Positions 22,801 to 34,800 of a DNA stretch of 64,000 bases are shown one piece after another. The position numbers were made by a program, and so were the translations under genes. The notes beneath the pieces were generated by a model that worked only from the letters and a program-made list of their open reading frames with translations, had not been told where the DNA came from and did no database searches. The DNA comes from Dugong dugon (Eukaryota; Chordata; Mammalia; Sirenia; Dugongidae), in assembly GCA_030035585.1 (NCBI GenBank), contig CM057473.1, positions 7,614,501 through 7,678,500 of the forward strand, written 5' to 3'. How positions within the stretch are numbered: the stretch's first letter is position 1; every line of letters begins with the position of its first letter.

Positions 22801-25800
22801 TACCTTTTGCTTTGCTAAAACTTTTTTTTTTTTTAAATATATTTTATTGTACTTCAGGTGAAGGCTTACAGAACAAATAGTTTCTCATGAAACAGTAGTA
22901 CACATGTTGTTTTATGACATTGGTTAACAACCCCACAACATATTAACCCTCTAAATTCTCAACTTTTTTTTTTTTTTTTTAAAGTGAAAATACACATAGC
23001 CAAAGATACACCGTTTCAAAAATTTCTACATACATAGTTCAGTGACATTGACTACGCTCTTCCAATTGTGCTGTTAGTCTCACTTAAGATGAAGGCTTAC
23101 AGAACAAAATAGTTTCTCATTTAACAGTTACTACAAATGTTACCCTATGACAATGGTTAACAATCTCACAACACATCAACAGTATCCTTACTCAACCTTG
23201 TGTTCCCTATCACCAGGTTCCTTGTCCCCTTCTGCCTTCTGGCCCTTGTCACTGGACTCCTGTACCTCGTTAGTCTCATTTGGTTTTACAGGGCTTTACT
23301 AAAACATTTTTGAAAATAAGTTTTTTTTTCACAGTTCTTCCAGTTTATAGTCCAATCAGATTAGGTTGTTTGTTAATTAGTTTTTAGTTGAAAATTTTTA
23401 TTTAAACAATATATCCTCTTTTGGCATAATGACTTTTCCATGAGTGACTTTGGTGATTTGAGTTGCTTATTTTTTTCATGGAAGAGTAAGCCACAGGTAT
23501 TTCTTATTTCTTAGGCTGTCAACAGAGAGGATCAAAGCCAGCTTTTCAGAGTGCTCAGCTATAGTAGCTGCTTTTTTTGAGTGCCTGCATTTTATAATGC
23601 AGCAGAACTTAGGTGAGGAAGAGATGGAACAGATGCTCGTCAACGATCAGGTATTTATAACGTGAAAGTCGCCAGTGCCTTTGTCCTGCGACTATGAAGA
23701 ATCCAGCTCATTGCGTTCTGTTGCCATTTTCATTAATTAGCATTCCTTGTAAACATTTCAATTGTATAATGTATAAATTGAGTAATGTGTATTTTTAGCC
23801 AGGTAAATTAAAATTCTGTGCAGTCGGTTGCTAGCATAGTATCATGCCTGAGGACTAATCAATCTCTGGGTGTAAAAACTCTGGTTACTTTAGGGAGATG
23901 CAATGCAAAACAGTTTGGAAGATGTTATTTGTCATCTTTTTAAATTCAAATTTGTGTAATAAACATCTTATTCTGAAATACTGAAGTACAGTGATCCTTC
24001 TGTGAATAATTAGGTTTGATTTTAGAATCATTGATGACCAGGTTCTGGAATATGGTCCATTATAAATTAAAAAAGCAAACTGGCTGCTATTGAGTCGATT
24101 CTGACTCATAGCAACCCTATAGGACAGAGTAGAACTGCCCCATAGGGTTTCCAAGGAGCGGCTGGTGGATTCAAACTGCCTACTTTTTGGTTAGCAGCTG
24201 TTGCTCTTAACCACTGTGCCACCAGGACTCCTTGGTCCATTATAGTAGGAAGTTAATTAATGAGAGTACAGAAGCCCATTATAGTCGGAAGTTAATTAAT
24301 GAGAGTACAGAAGCCCAGATCCTAGTTGATGGTTAACTTTTCTTGTATTTGTAATTTAAGAGAAAGGGCTCTGAATTCTGTTGTTCATATTGGCTTAAAT
24401 CCTATCTTAGGTTTCCCCTGGGTGGTGTGGATGGTTAAAGCTCTCGGCTCCTAACCAACAGGTTGGAGGTTCCGGTCTACCCAGAGGTACCTTGGAAGAT
24501 TGGTCTGGTGATCTGTTTCTGAAAAAGCAGCCGTTGTAAGCCCTATGGAGCACAGTTCTACTCTGGTGCACGTGGGGTTGCCATGAATTGCAGTTGACTT
24601 GACAGCAACTGGTATAAGGCAAAAAATCAAAAAACTTGAATAAGCTCAGAAGATGCAAAGAAAACTGAATTATTTGTTAATGACCAAGAATCTTTGTCAG
24701 TTATAGCAATAAAAGAAGTAATTCAGATGGAACACAGTTAAGTCATTAAGCTCTTTATAGGATGCGAGAGGGAGGTTCATGTTAACTGTTTGCAGAATTC
24801 TAGGGTGAAACTCATGTTTTTTAGTTATTAAATAATACGAAATTTTGGTGTCTTACAGATATCTTATTTAAATATTATTTTTCTCAAGAACAGATTTTTC
24901 ATATTTTATATCATCTCTTTCAGTTGATCCCTTTTGTCGATGCAGTTCTCAAAGAGCCAAGATTGCAAAACGGGCAACTATTTCACCATTTAGCCGAAAC
25001 TTTAAGTTCCTGGGAAAGCAAGGCAGATATGGAAAGGGGTGATAAAATGGCTCACAACTTGGAGAAAGTGCTGTTAAATTTCTGGGAGAGGCTGTCAGAG
25101 GTCTGCATTGAGAAAATTAATGAGCCAGACGCTGATAGTAAGTCTGTTCTGGGTGTATCTAGCCTGTTACAGGTTCTCCAGAAGCCGAAGAGTGCATTGA
25201 AGTCCAACAAGAAAAAAGTTGGTAAGGTTAGATTTGCTGATGAGATCTCTGAAAGTAATAAAAAGAATGAAAAAGGTGTATCTTCAGAAGGAGAGAACAG
25301 CGAAGGCTCTGAATTAGTTACTGAACCTCTCACTCAGGATCTTTCAGACCTCATATCTCCTCTGAGGAAAAAACCTTTGGAAGACTTAGTCTGCAAACTA
25401 GCAAAGATGAGCATTAATTACATCACTGAGCAAACATCAGAGCAACACCTGAAGTTTCTTTCCACTCTGCTCAGCACCTTCTCTTCCAGCCAGGTGTTTA
25501 AAGTGCTACTAGGTGATGAGAAACAGAGTATCGGCAAAGGTAAAACTCTTGAAATAGCTAAACTTGCACAGAAAAATCCTGCGGTGCAGTTTTTATACCG
25601 GAAGCTACTCGGTTGGCTAAATGAGGATCAGAAGAAGGATGCCGGTTTCCTCATGGACATTTTATACGGTGCCCTCCGCTGCTGTGACAGTAATATGGAA
25701 AGGAAAGATGTCTTGGATGATTTAACGGAGGTATTACTGTTGTAATAGCGTTTAAAACTAGAATCTCAGTAGGAGAGATTTTCATGGGGGTCGATTTTGG

Positions 25801-28800
25801 ATTGTTTTTTTTATTTTTTATTGTACTTTAGTGAAGGTTTATAGAGCAAACTAGGTTCTCATTAAACAGTGTTTGGATTGTTTCGTGACTGAGACTCAAT
25901 TTAAAGATAAGCAGTGCATTCTTGTGATTTGGGAAGTGTCAGATTGCTGGGTAGGTGCGTTAAGATGTTCAGTAAGTGCCTTAAGACGACAAAAGCTTGG
26001 TAATAAATGGGTGAGGCTTTCAGTCCACACTTTTTTTTTTTTTAATTGTACTTCAGGTGAAGGCTTGCAGAACAAATAGTTTCTCATCAGTCCACACTTC
26101 TTAAGTGGAGTACCTGGCTAAAAAGGTTTTAGTTTTCTATTGGTTCCATGGTCAACATTAGTTACGTTATAAAATTTTATTATTCCTTTTAGCAGATTGT
26201 TTCTTACTCTTTTTCACCTTTCAGGTGGAGCTGAAATGGGATTCTCTTCTTCAGGTTATTGAAAAGGTATCTTAAAGAAATTTTTGTTTGTTTGTATTTA
26301 TGGGTATAGAAAAATTAAAACCACAGTCATATTCACAACTAGAATGTGATCAGGGGTCTATATTAAATAACTTCTTTTTTATTGTAATTTTCTTCCCATG
26401 ATTTGGGAAAACATTGGGTATTTGCTTTCCTGTGGTTGTGTTTTTCTGGTTAGGATTATTGAGGAAGAATAAACAGGCTTTGGGAAATCCAGTGTTCCTT
26501 TCCTAGCATGTAACATAGGGCGAGTTAAATATTTTATTTTCTTTGAAACTAAGGCCACAGATTTCAACTCTTATCCTAGTTACTTTTTCTTCTGTAGAAA
26601 TTGACTGGTTCTAGCTTTGGCTAGAGAGTATCAGGAAATTAAGCTTGCCCTACTCTGGAATGGAGCCCTGGTGGCATAGTGGTTAAGAGCTCAGCTGCTA
26701 ACCGAAAGGTCTGCAGTTCAAATCCACCAGCAGCTCCTTAGAAACTGCGGGGCACTTCTTCTCTGTCCTTTAGGGTTGCTGTGAGTCAGAATTGACTCGA
26801 CAGCAGTGGGTTACTTGGGAATACCAGGCAGACACGTTAAAGTCTTCCCAGCCTTTTTATGATTGCCACTTGACTAAATAAGAAAATTAGTGGTAAGAAT
26901 AATAAAAGGAAATCAAGGATCATAAACAATTTAGATAATTTTAAAATATGGCTTACATATTGTTTCCTAATGAAGATGTAAATGATATAACTAACAGTAA
27001 CACTTTATCAACTATATAAATGTTGACCAGCTATGTAAAATTCTTCCTGTGTTCATTTCTTCTTTTTAGCATTTTGAAAAATTATTTTTCTATTTTACAT
27101 AGCAAGATAACCTTTTTAATTTACAAGTTTATTTTTCGAAAATACATACAGAACGTTAGTATTTCTCAGTGAGAACTGTAATTATCAAGCACACCCTTTG
27201 TGTTAGGATTATCATCCAGTACCTTCTCAAGCTGCATGAAAAGCCAAATCAGAAGGCTGCTGGGGAAGCCTGGAATTAGAGCAAGGGGAGTTAATTTTAT
27301 AAAAGTAGACTGATGTATCTGTTTCGAGCTTAGCAGTGTGCCTGTTAGGTGGTGCAGATGCTTCTTGGAAGAATATTCTCTTCCCAGTTAGTGTGTGCAA
27401 GACTGTGGTGTGTTCCTCCTCTACTACCAGGAGTGAGGATCCTCCTCAGCCCCTGGACAGATTCTTTTTCTTAGATGTGTTAATACATTGGGAAGTTAAA
27501 CTTCATGTCTGCTAACCTGAGAGACGTTTAATTCATTAGTTTATTTTCTCTACCAGGATTCTGTAGAATAGATTGATTTTCGTTTGCTGAACTATTTCAG
27601 AGAAGCCAGTATTAAACCCCTCTAAACATAGTTTTTCTGGTATTTATGCAGCCTGATAGTTTAAGAGCAGAGCTCTAAAGTCAGCATCTTTAAAAAGAAA
27701 GAAAAAGACAAACCTGAATTTTAGAACCAGAAAAGGACCTCAGAGAGTCTTTCTAGGTTAACCTTTTCGTTCCCAGGTTGATTAAGCGATATGTCCAAGA
27801 TCACAAGGATAGTTTAGTGGGAGAGCTTGGGCTGAAATAGAAGCTCTGGTTACCTACATTTTTTTTTTTTTTAAATAAAAAGATAAGCAGTTTTTTAGTT
27901 ACTACCCAATCCGCACTTGGATTTCTTTTTTTTCCAGATTGCTTTGAGATGAACCAAGTTGCAAATTCCTTTCTTCTCATCCCTTAAAGCAAAAGAAGCT
28001 CTGGGAATATGGATCAGCATGCTTTTGGGGATGGATTTACAACTTTTTTTTTCCTTTGCCTTCCACCCCATGAAAATAAACCAGTTGCAGTCAGATACCT
28101 GGCTCCAGCAACTTTATTTCAGAGAATCTGGGGAAATAATGTCCCGTTGTTCACATTGGAGCAACTTACCATTACTATAAATTAATTGTTCTTTAATTTT
28201 AGCAAAACTATTGAACAAAAATTTAATATTTATGGAGCATTAGTAAATCTGTCTTCAAAGTTCATCCATTCATTATTCCTTGAACGTATCTACACTGTTG
28301 ATAGCAGGTATCCAAGAAGTTTAAGACAATCCCCACCCTAAAGGATTTGCAATCTCCTTGGAAAGACAAGACACACACACAGATGAAACATTTAAATAAT
28401 ACAGTTGAGTAAGTGCTGTAGAAAGTCAGAGGAAAGCAGTGATCGGCGTAGGCTCGAGTAGTTGGGGAATACTTCACGAAGCAGGTGGGATTTGTACTGA
28501 TTGATTCTCAAAGTATGGATGGGGTTTTGATAAGTAAAGAAGAAGGAATATTTATGGTAGCGAAGATAGCATGAGCAAAGCATGGAAGTGGACATCAGCA
28601 AGGCTAATAAGCAGTCGGCTGTTAACCGAAAGGTTAGCGGTGCGAACCCATCCAGTGGCTCTGCGGGAGAAAGACCTGGTAATCTGTTCCTGTAAAGGTT
28701 ACAGCCTAAAAAACCCTATGGGGTGGTTTTACTCTGTCATGGGGTTGCTGTGAGTTAAAACCGACTGGACGATAACCTAACAACAACAGCAGCAAGCGGG

Positions 28801-31800
28801 GAATAGGAAAGATACTAGGCTTCCTATAACTTGAGGAGGAAGAGTTGGGAATAGTGTTGTTGGGACCACAGAGATGAAGAGAGGTACTACAGTAATATTT
28901 TGAGCAGATTATTTTTCCATTCTGTTTCTAATTTTGCTTTAATTTTTATGTTTTTAGTCATGTTCTAGTTCAGATAAACATGCTTTAGTAAGTCTTTGGC
29001 TAAAAGGAGATATCCTTGGAGAGAAATTGGTAAACTTGGCAGATCACCTATGTAATATGGGCTTGGAATCCACAGTATCTTCAGAATCTTACTTCTCAGA
29101 AAGATGGACCCTTCTAAGCTTGGTATTATCCCAGCATATTGAAAATGGTAGGCAAAATTATGGCTTTTGGTATCTAGTAGGGAATAATCTAATGGGGGAT
29201 TCCATAATGCTTAGCTTGCAGATTATTGATGAGAATAACATGACTTGGTTGATGCAAATGTCTTAATTTTGTAAACACACTAAATGTTTTTTAATCTTGG
29301 GAATGATACATAATGTTTTTAGCTTTGTATTCTACTAAAGGGTTTTGAATTTAGTTGAGGTCCTTATTCTCATTTTGTAAAGTATTGCTCTTTTTTTATT
29401 TAGAACTACTTTTTTACCTGAGAGCTTTTATGTGTGACAGAACAAGTGGATTTGTGGTTATGATTTTCTTTTGTCTAAAACATAAATGCCTTTAAAAAAA
29501 TATGGAAAAACCGAAATGGTTATTAATCCAAAGTAAGGTACTGTTAACATGAAATGTACTGTTAACATGAAAGTAAGGTACTGCTAACATTCAAAAATGT
29601 ACTGTTAACATGAAAACTTACGCTGAATGAAATAAGGCAGTCATAAAAGGACAGATATTGTACGATTCTACTTATTTGAAAAATCTAGAATAGGCAACTG
29701 TGTAGAGATCACAGTTTATTAATAGTTACCTGGGACGGGCAGGAGGGAGGGGGAAGAGAAGACAGTGCTTTGGGGACACTGAGCATCTGTAAAGGGTGAT
29801 GGAAAAATTCAGGAACCGTCCATAGCTATGGTTGAACAACATGGTGAACATTTAATGTCACCAGACTGTCCATGTGAAGATTATTGAAATAGCAAATGTT
29901 TTCTTAATATTTTTATCACAATAAAAATGAAATGTAAAACATGCAGTTAATACTTTTCATTTTTTGTCTGTTTGAACGTTTTTTTCTCTAGATTACTTGA
30001 TTGGAGAAGTATATGTTGAAAGAATTATTGTTAAACTTCATGAAACTTTATCCAAAACAAAGACACTGTCAGAAGCTGAGAATAGCCACTCATCGGTGTC
30101 TCGTGTCTGTGATGTGGCCTATAATTACTTCAGCTCAGCGAAAGGACGTTTGCTTATGCCGTCGTCTGAGGATTTGTTATTAACTCTCTTTCAGTTGTGT
30201 GCTCAGAGCAAAGAAAGAACACATTTACCAGGTAATGGCCTGCTACTTGGATGGTTTGTTGGGAAGCTCTGGTTCTGACCATCATAGTGAGTGTTGGTGT
30301 GCTGGTTTAACAATTGTGTGGAAGTTTGAAGTGCTTTAAGGGTTACAAATCCTATACGCTTTCAGCTTTAGAAACCATATTAAAGATGTGTATAGATGTT
30401 AACGTCTAAAGTTCTTCATATCGGCAATACTTTGGGAAGGGGCAATGATGGATGAATTGGAATCTCAGCCCCTCCGCTCAGTAGTTCTGGCAGGTTTTGT
30501 AATGCCTCACTTTCCTCATTTATAAAAGGGGGACAGTGGTCTCTCTTTTTTTGTCTTATAGTTAAAAACATTCAGTCTTGGCATGTCTCTAAATGAAATT
30601 AACATTGCCTTTTTGAGGACTGTTTTCTTGTCCTGGAAACCCTGGTGGCATAGTGGTTAACTGCTGTGGTTGTTAACCAAAAGGTCGGCAGTTTGAATCC
30701 ACCAGGCGCTCCTTGGAATCTCCATGGGGCATTTCTGCTCTGTCCTGTAGGGTTGCAATGAGTCGGAATTGACTCAGTGGCAGCGGGTTTTGGGTTTATT
30801 CTTGTCGTTATACATTAATTCAGACTTATTTATGGAACCAAAACCCACCAAACCCACTGCCGCCGAGTTGATTCTGACTCATAGCAACCCTATAGGACAG
30901 AGCAGAACTGCCCCACAGGGTTACCAAGCCTGTAATCTTTATGGAAGCAGACTGCCACAGCTTTCTCCCACAGAGCAGCTGGTGGGTTTGAACTACCGGC
31001 CTTTCCGTTAGCAGCTGAATGCTTACCCACTGCACCACCAGGGCTCCTTATTTATGAAAGGAGTACAAAAACATAGTATTGATAGAGAACCCTCTTTCTC
31101 CAGCCACTTCTTTAATATTAACTTCTCTATTTGGAAAAGGTGTAACTTTTCTCATCTCTGAAAGGATAACTTTTGTAAGTAAGCTCAGATCAGGAAAAAA
31201 GTTAACTTTTAAAATCTTTATTGGATGCTTATGCCACAGTTATTTAGTTTTGGCAATTGAATATCAATTGTGTGTTTTCTTTTTTAAATGATGTCTTAAA
31301 AATTTCACGTCTGCAATGAGTTCTTTCAGACATTTGTACTGATGAGAGTTAATTCATTGGGATTACAAATTCCTGTTGACATCTTGATTTTAGACTCTCT
31401 CATCTGTAAACTGAAAAACACCTGGCTGTCTGGTGTACATTTCTTGGTCCATCAAGTTGACAGTACATATAAACAGAGTTCCTTCCTACGTCTGTCTGCT
31501 GTTTGGCTCAAGAACCAAGTTCAGTCTTCATCTTTGGATGTCAGAAGGTAACCTTGTTCTGTGTTTGGTTGCAGTGTCTTCTGTTTGATCACTGTCCTTA
31601 AGTAATTAAGAGTCTGTGATCTGTGTGAGCACCTATGAAAAGTGGCTTGTTATGTGAGAGATCTATGGAAATTCAAAAGAAGGTCCACACAACCCAGTTT
31701 TTCCAAAAGGAGTTTATTTTGACGATCACCCATCTAAATCTGAACAGTCGCTTAATTGAGGAATGGTTTGTTATAACACACCCTGCTGGACTCCTGATTG

Positions 31801-34800
31801 GCTTATGGTCAGTGATGGGATGGCGGCGGAGACAGGTGTAGATTGTAACCATAACCTCTCACTGGCTACCACGCATAGTGGTTGTTCTCGGTTGGTTGTT
31901 TTTGGGTCAGGTATTTACTGTTGTAAAGTTGAATTGCAAATGAGTTTCACTTTTTTTTTCTTTTCTTTCTTTCTTCCTTCCCTTTTTTTTTACCTAAAAG
32001 TGAAACCTGAGAGGATACACTCAGAGGCTGTTGAAATTAGGTTAAATCTTTTTTTGATCATCATACTCTTTTCTTTTAGAGTAAGGTAGCTATAGTTCAG
32101 AGATAACTAATCTGAAATGGCCACATCCCCTTCAGGTTATTATTTTTTTTATTGTACTTTAGATGAAGGTTTACAGAACAAGTAGTTTCTCATTAAACAG
32201 TTAGTACACATATTGTTTCATGACATTGGTTAACCACCCCACAACATGTCAACACACTCGCTTCTCAACCTTGGATTCCCTATTACCAGCTTTCCTGTGC
32301 CCTTCTGTCTTCTAGTCCTTGTCCCCCGGCTGTTGTGCCCCATTAGTCTCATTTTGTTTTATGGCACATCCCCTTCATTTTGAGGTAGAAGCAGCACTCA
32401 ATTCCTAATCATAAACGTTGGATTAAATCCCAGATCTGACTCAGTGTGTGTGTCTGTGTGTGTGTGTGTCTATCTGTGTCTGTTTATACCTGTCTCCTTG
32501 TTCATTAGGCTATTATCTGCCATAGGGTAGCTAATGTGTATGAGAGGTGCTCAGATTAGTCACAGCATAACCACAACAGTAAGTTCTTTTCATTATTTCC
32601 AGTCTCCAGGTCCTCTTGTCTGCTGTTGATGATTTCCTGAATAAGCTGCTCGAGAGTAAAGATACTGACCTTCTGGGGGTTTGTATTGGAAGTGTTATGC
32701 CAAACGACAGTGAATGGGGGCAGATGAGACAGTCCCTTCCTATGCAGGTACGTTTGGGATGAATGAGTGCATAGTTCATTCTGACGTTTGGATTTCATGT
32801 AAGCCCAGATGCTTTTTATTTTATCCTGGGGAAGAAAAAAAGGACGTGAAATGAGTGTTGTGCTTGCCTTTATGTCTCTGAATGCTCGTATATTCGGTGT
32901 TTGCTCTTTGCAGGGCATCAGTAGGTGCTGGCAGGACCCGTGGTACAACAGTGAACAAAACTTCTGTCTTTAAAGACTCTTAAACAAATACACATGTTGA
33001 TAGTTCTCTGTAGTAGAGACCAAACAGGTTCCTGTGGTTTTTACTAATAAAGTAGATATTTTCATAACTTCATTTTTGTTCCTAGTCTGAGTAGCTTAGG
33101 TAGTAAATAATTAGAATATCTAATGATTTTGTATGCAATTTCTTGTTTTCTTTATACAGTGGCTGCACAGGCCTCTTTTAGAAGGAAGACTGAGTTTGAA
33201 TCATGAGTGTTTCCAAACAGAATATAAGGAAGAAGATATAAAGACCCTTCCCAGCCATTTGTGTACTTCAGCTTTACTGAGCAAAATGATGTTAGTTGCA
33301 CTGAAAAAGGAAGTAGTCCTAGAAAACAATGAGCTTGTGAAAATAAGTAAGTATATATGGGTACTCAGATACAAAGTGATGTATGAATGAATATAGTTTT
33401 TAAACAGGTTTGATCACACTGCAGTTTAAATCTTTAACTCAAGAATCTTTAGCTTCCTGTTAACTGTTCTCGAGATGGGGAATTTGAGGTCACTCAAGTG
33501 ATGTTAAATTGCAGATCAGATGAAAACATACAGAAACCTTGCTATAATCTTGTTAGCTGTAGAGCATAATTTGACAGAAGACCAGTTACTCAAACTGGAA
33601 TGATGTCGGTATACGCAGAGCTCATGGGACATACCCTAAAAAAAAGATGAAATGAGACTCCGGTATTTGATTGCGGATTCTGAATTTTCAGTTGATTTTT
33701 CGGAACCACTAAACCTTTTTATTCATAGGGCTATAATTTTTTTTCCCTGGTAAATGGGAGGTTCATATGTTGAAATCCTAAGAAGATTTGGAGTCTTTGG
33801 GTGGTGCAAGCTTGGCTGCTAACTAAAGGTTGGCAGTTCGAATCGACCCAGAAGTGCCTTGGAAGAGAGGCCTCGGGATCTCCTTCTGAAAAAGTCATTG
33901 TAAACCCGAAGCGGCACACAGTTCTTCTCTGATGCACATGGAATTGCTGTGATTCCCCCATTCTAGGAAATGGCTTAGAATTGTAGGTAGCAAGATACTG
34001 TGAAAAGTAGGTGTTGCGTAAATCCTGTGTCAATCTTTTTTTCTAAGCCCTTGGCTCTAACAGTTACTGCTTATTGTCCTTTGAAAGAAGGCTGAAAACT
34101 GAAATAGCTCTTTTCGTCAGCCAGGTCCACGTTCTGTCAAGGGCAAAGAGATGAGCTCATGGAGAGACTCCCTCCAAACATAAAAATGGAAATCAGTCAT
34201 TGTAATCATTTATTCTCATTAATTGTGCTACTAATTACAAACTGACAGTATTATTTAGCCTTCTTATCAGTCCTTTACATCAGACATTGTTTTCTTACCT
34301 TGATTGGTCAGAGTTACTGGGCTTATAGGGGACAGCCTTCGATTTTGAACCAAGTCTCGGATCTAATGACTTCAAAACCCATGTATAACTTAATAAAGGG
34401 GGCTTGTGACTGGTTATGGATTAAAAACCTACCATCTGTAAGGTTTTGCGGTAGACTCTTGGTCGTTTAATTCTTACCACAGTCCTGTGAGGTAGGTTTT
34501 ACTGTCCTATTGGTAACCGTGTGTACAGCTCGCGGCAGAAAGCAGATCTGAGCCCAGGCAGTCTCTCCGGGGCCCATGCCCTTTCCTGTATCACGCTGTG
34601 ACCCATTTCCTGACACGTCAGCATGAGCTGCTCATCCCACGTCTCGGGCCCCTCAGTTGTTTGTCCTTTCTCATCCCAGGTCTCGGGCCCCTCAGTTGTT
34701 TGTCCTTTCTCATCCCAGGTCTCGGGCCCCTCAGTTGTTTGTCCTTTCTCATCCCAGGTCTCGGGCCCCTCAGTTGTTTGTCCTTTCTCATCCCAGGTCT

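Noticed and set aside
31321-31393. Alternative acceptor TTCTTTCAG upstream of exon 14
   Set aside because: Using it adds an in-frame stop after a few codons; the acceptor at 31393 gives the conserved protein.
32531-32948. Minus-strand frame of 130 codons
   Set aside because: It is the shadow of exon 15 and its flanks.
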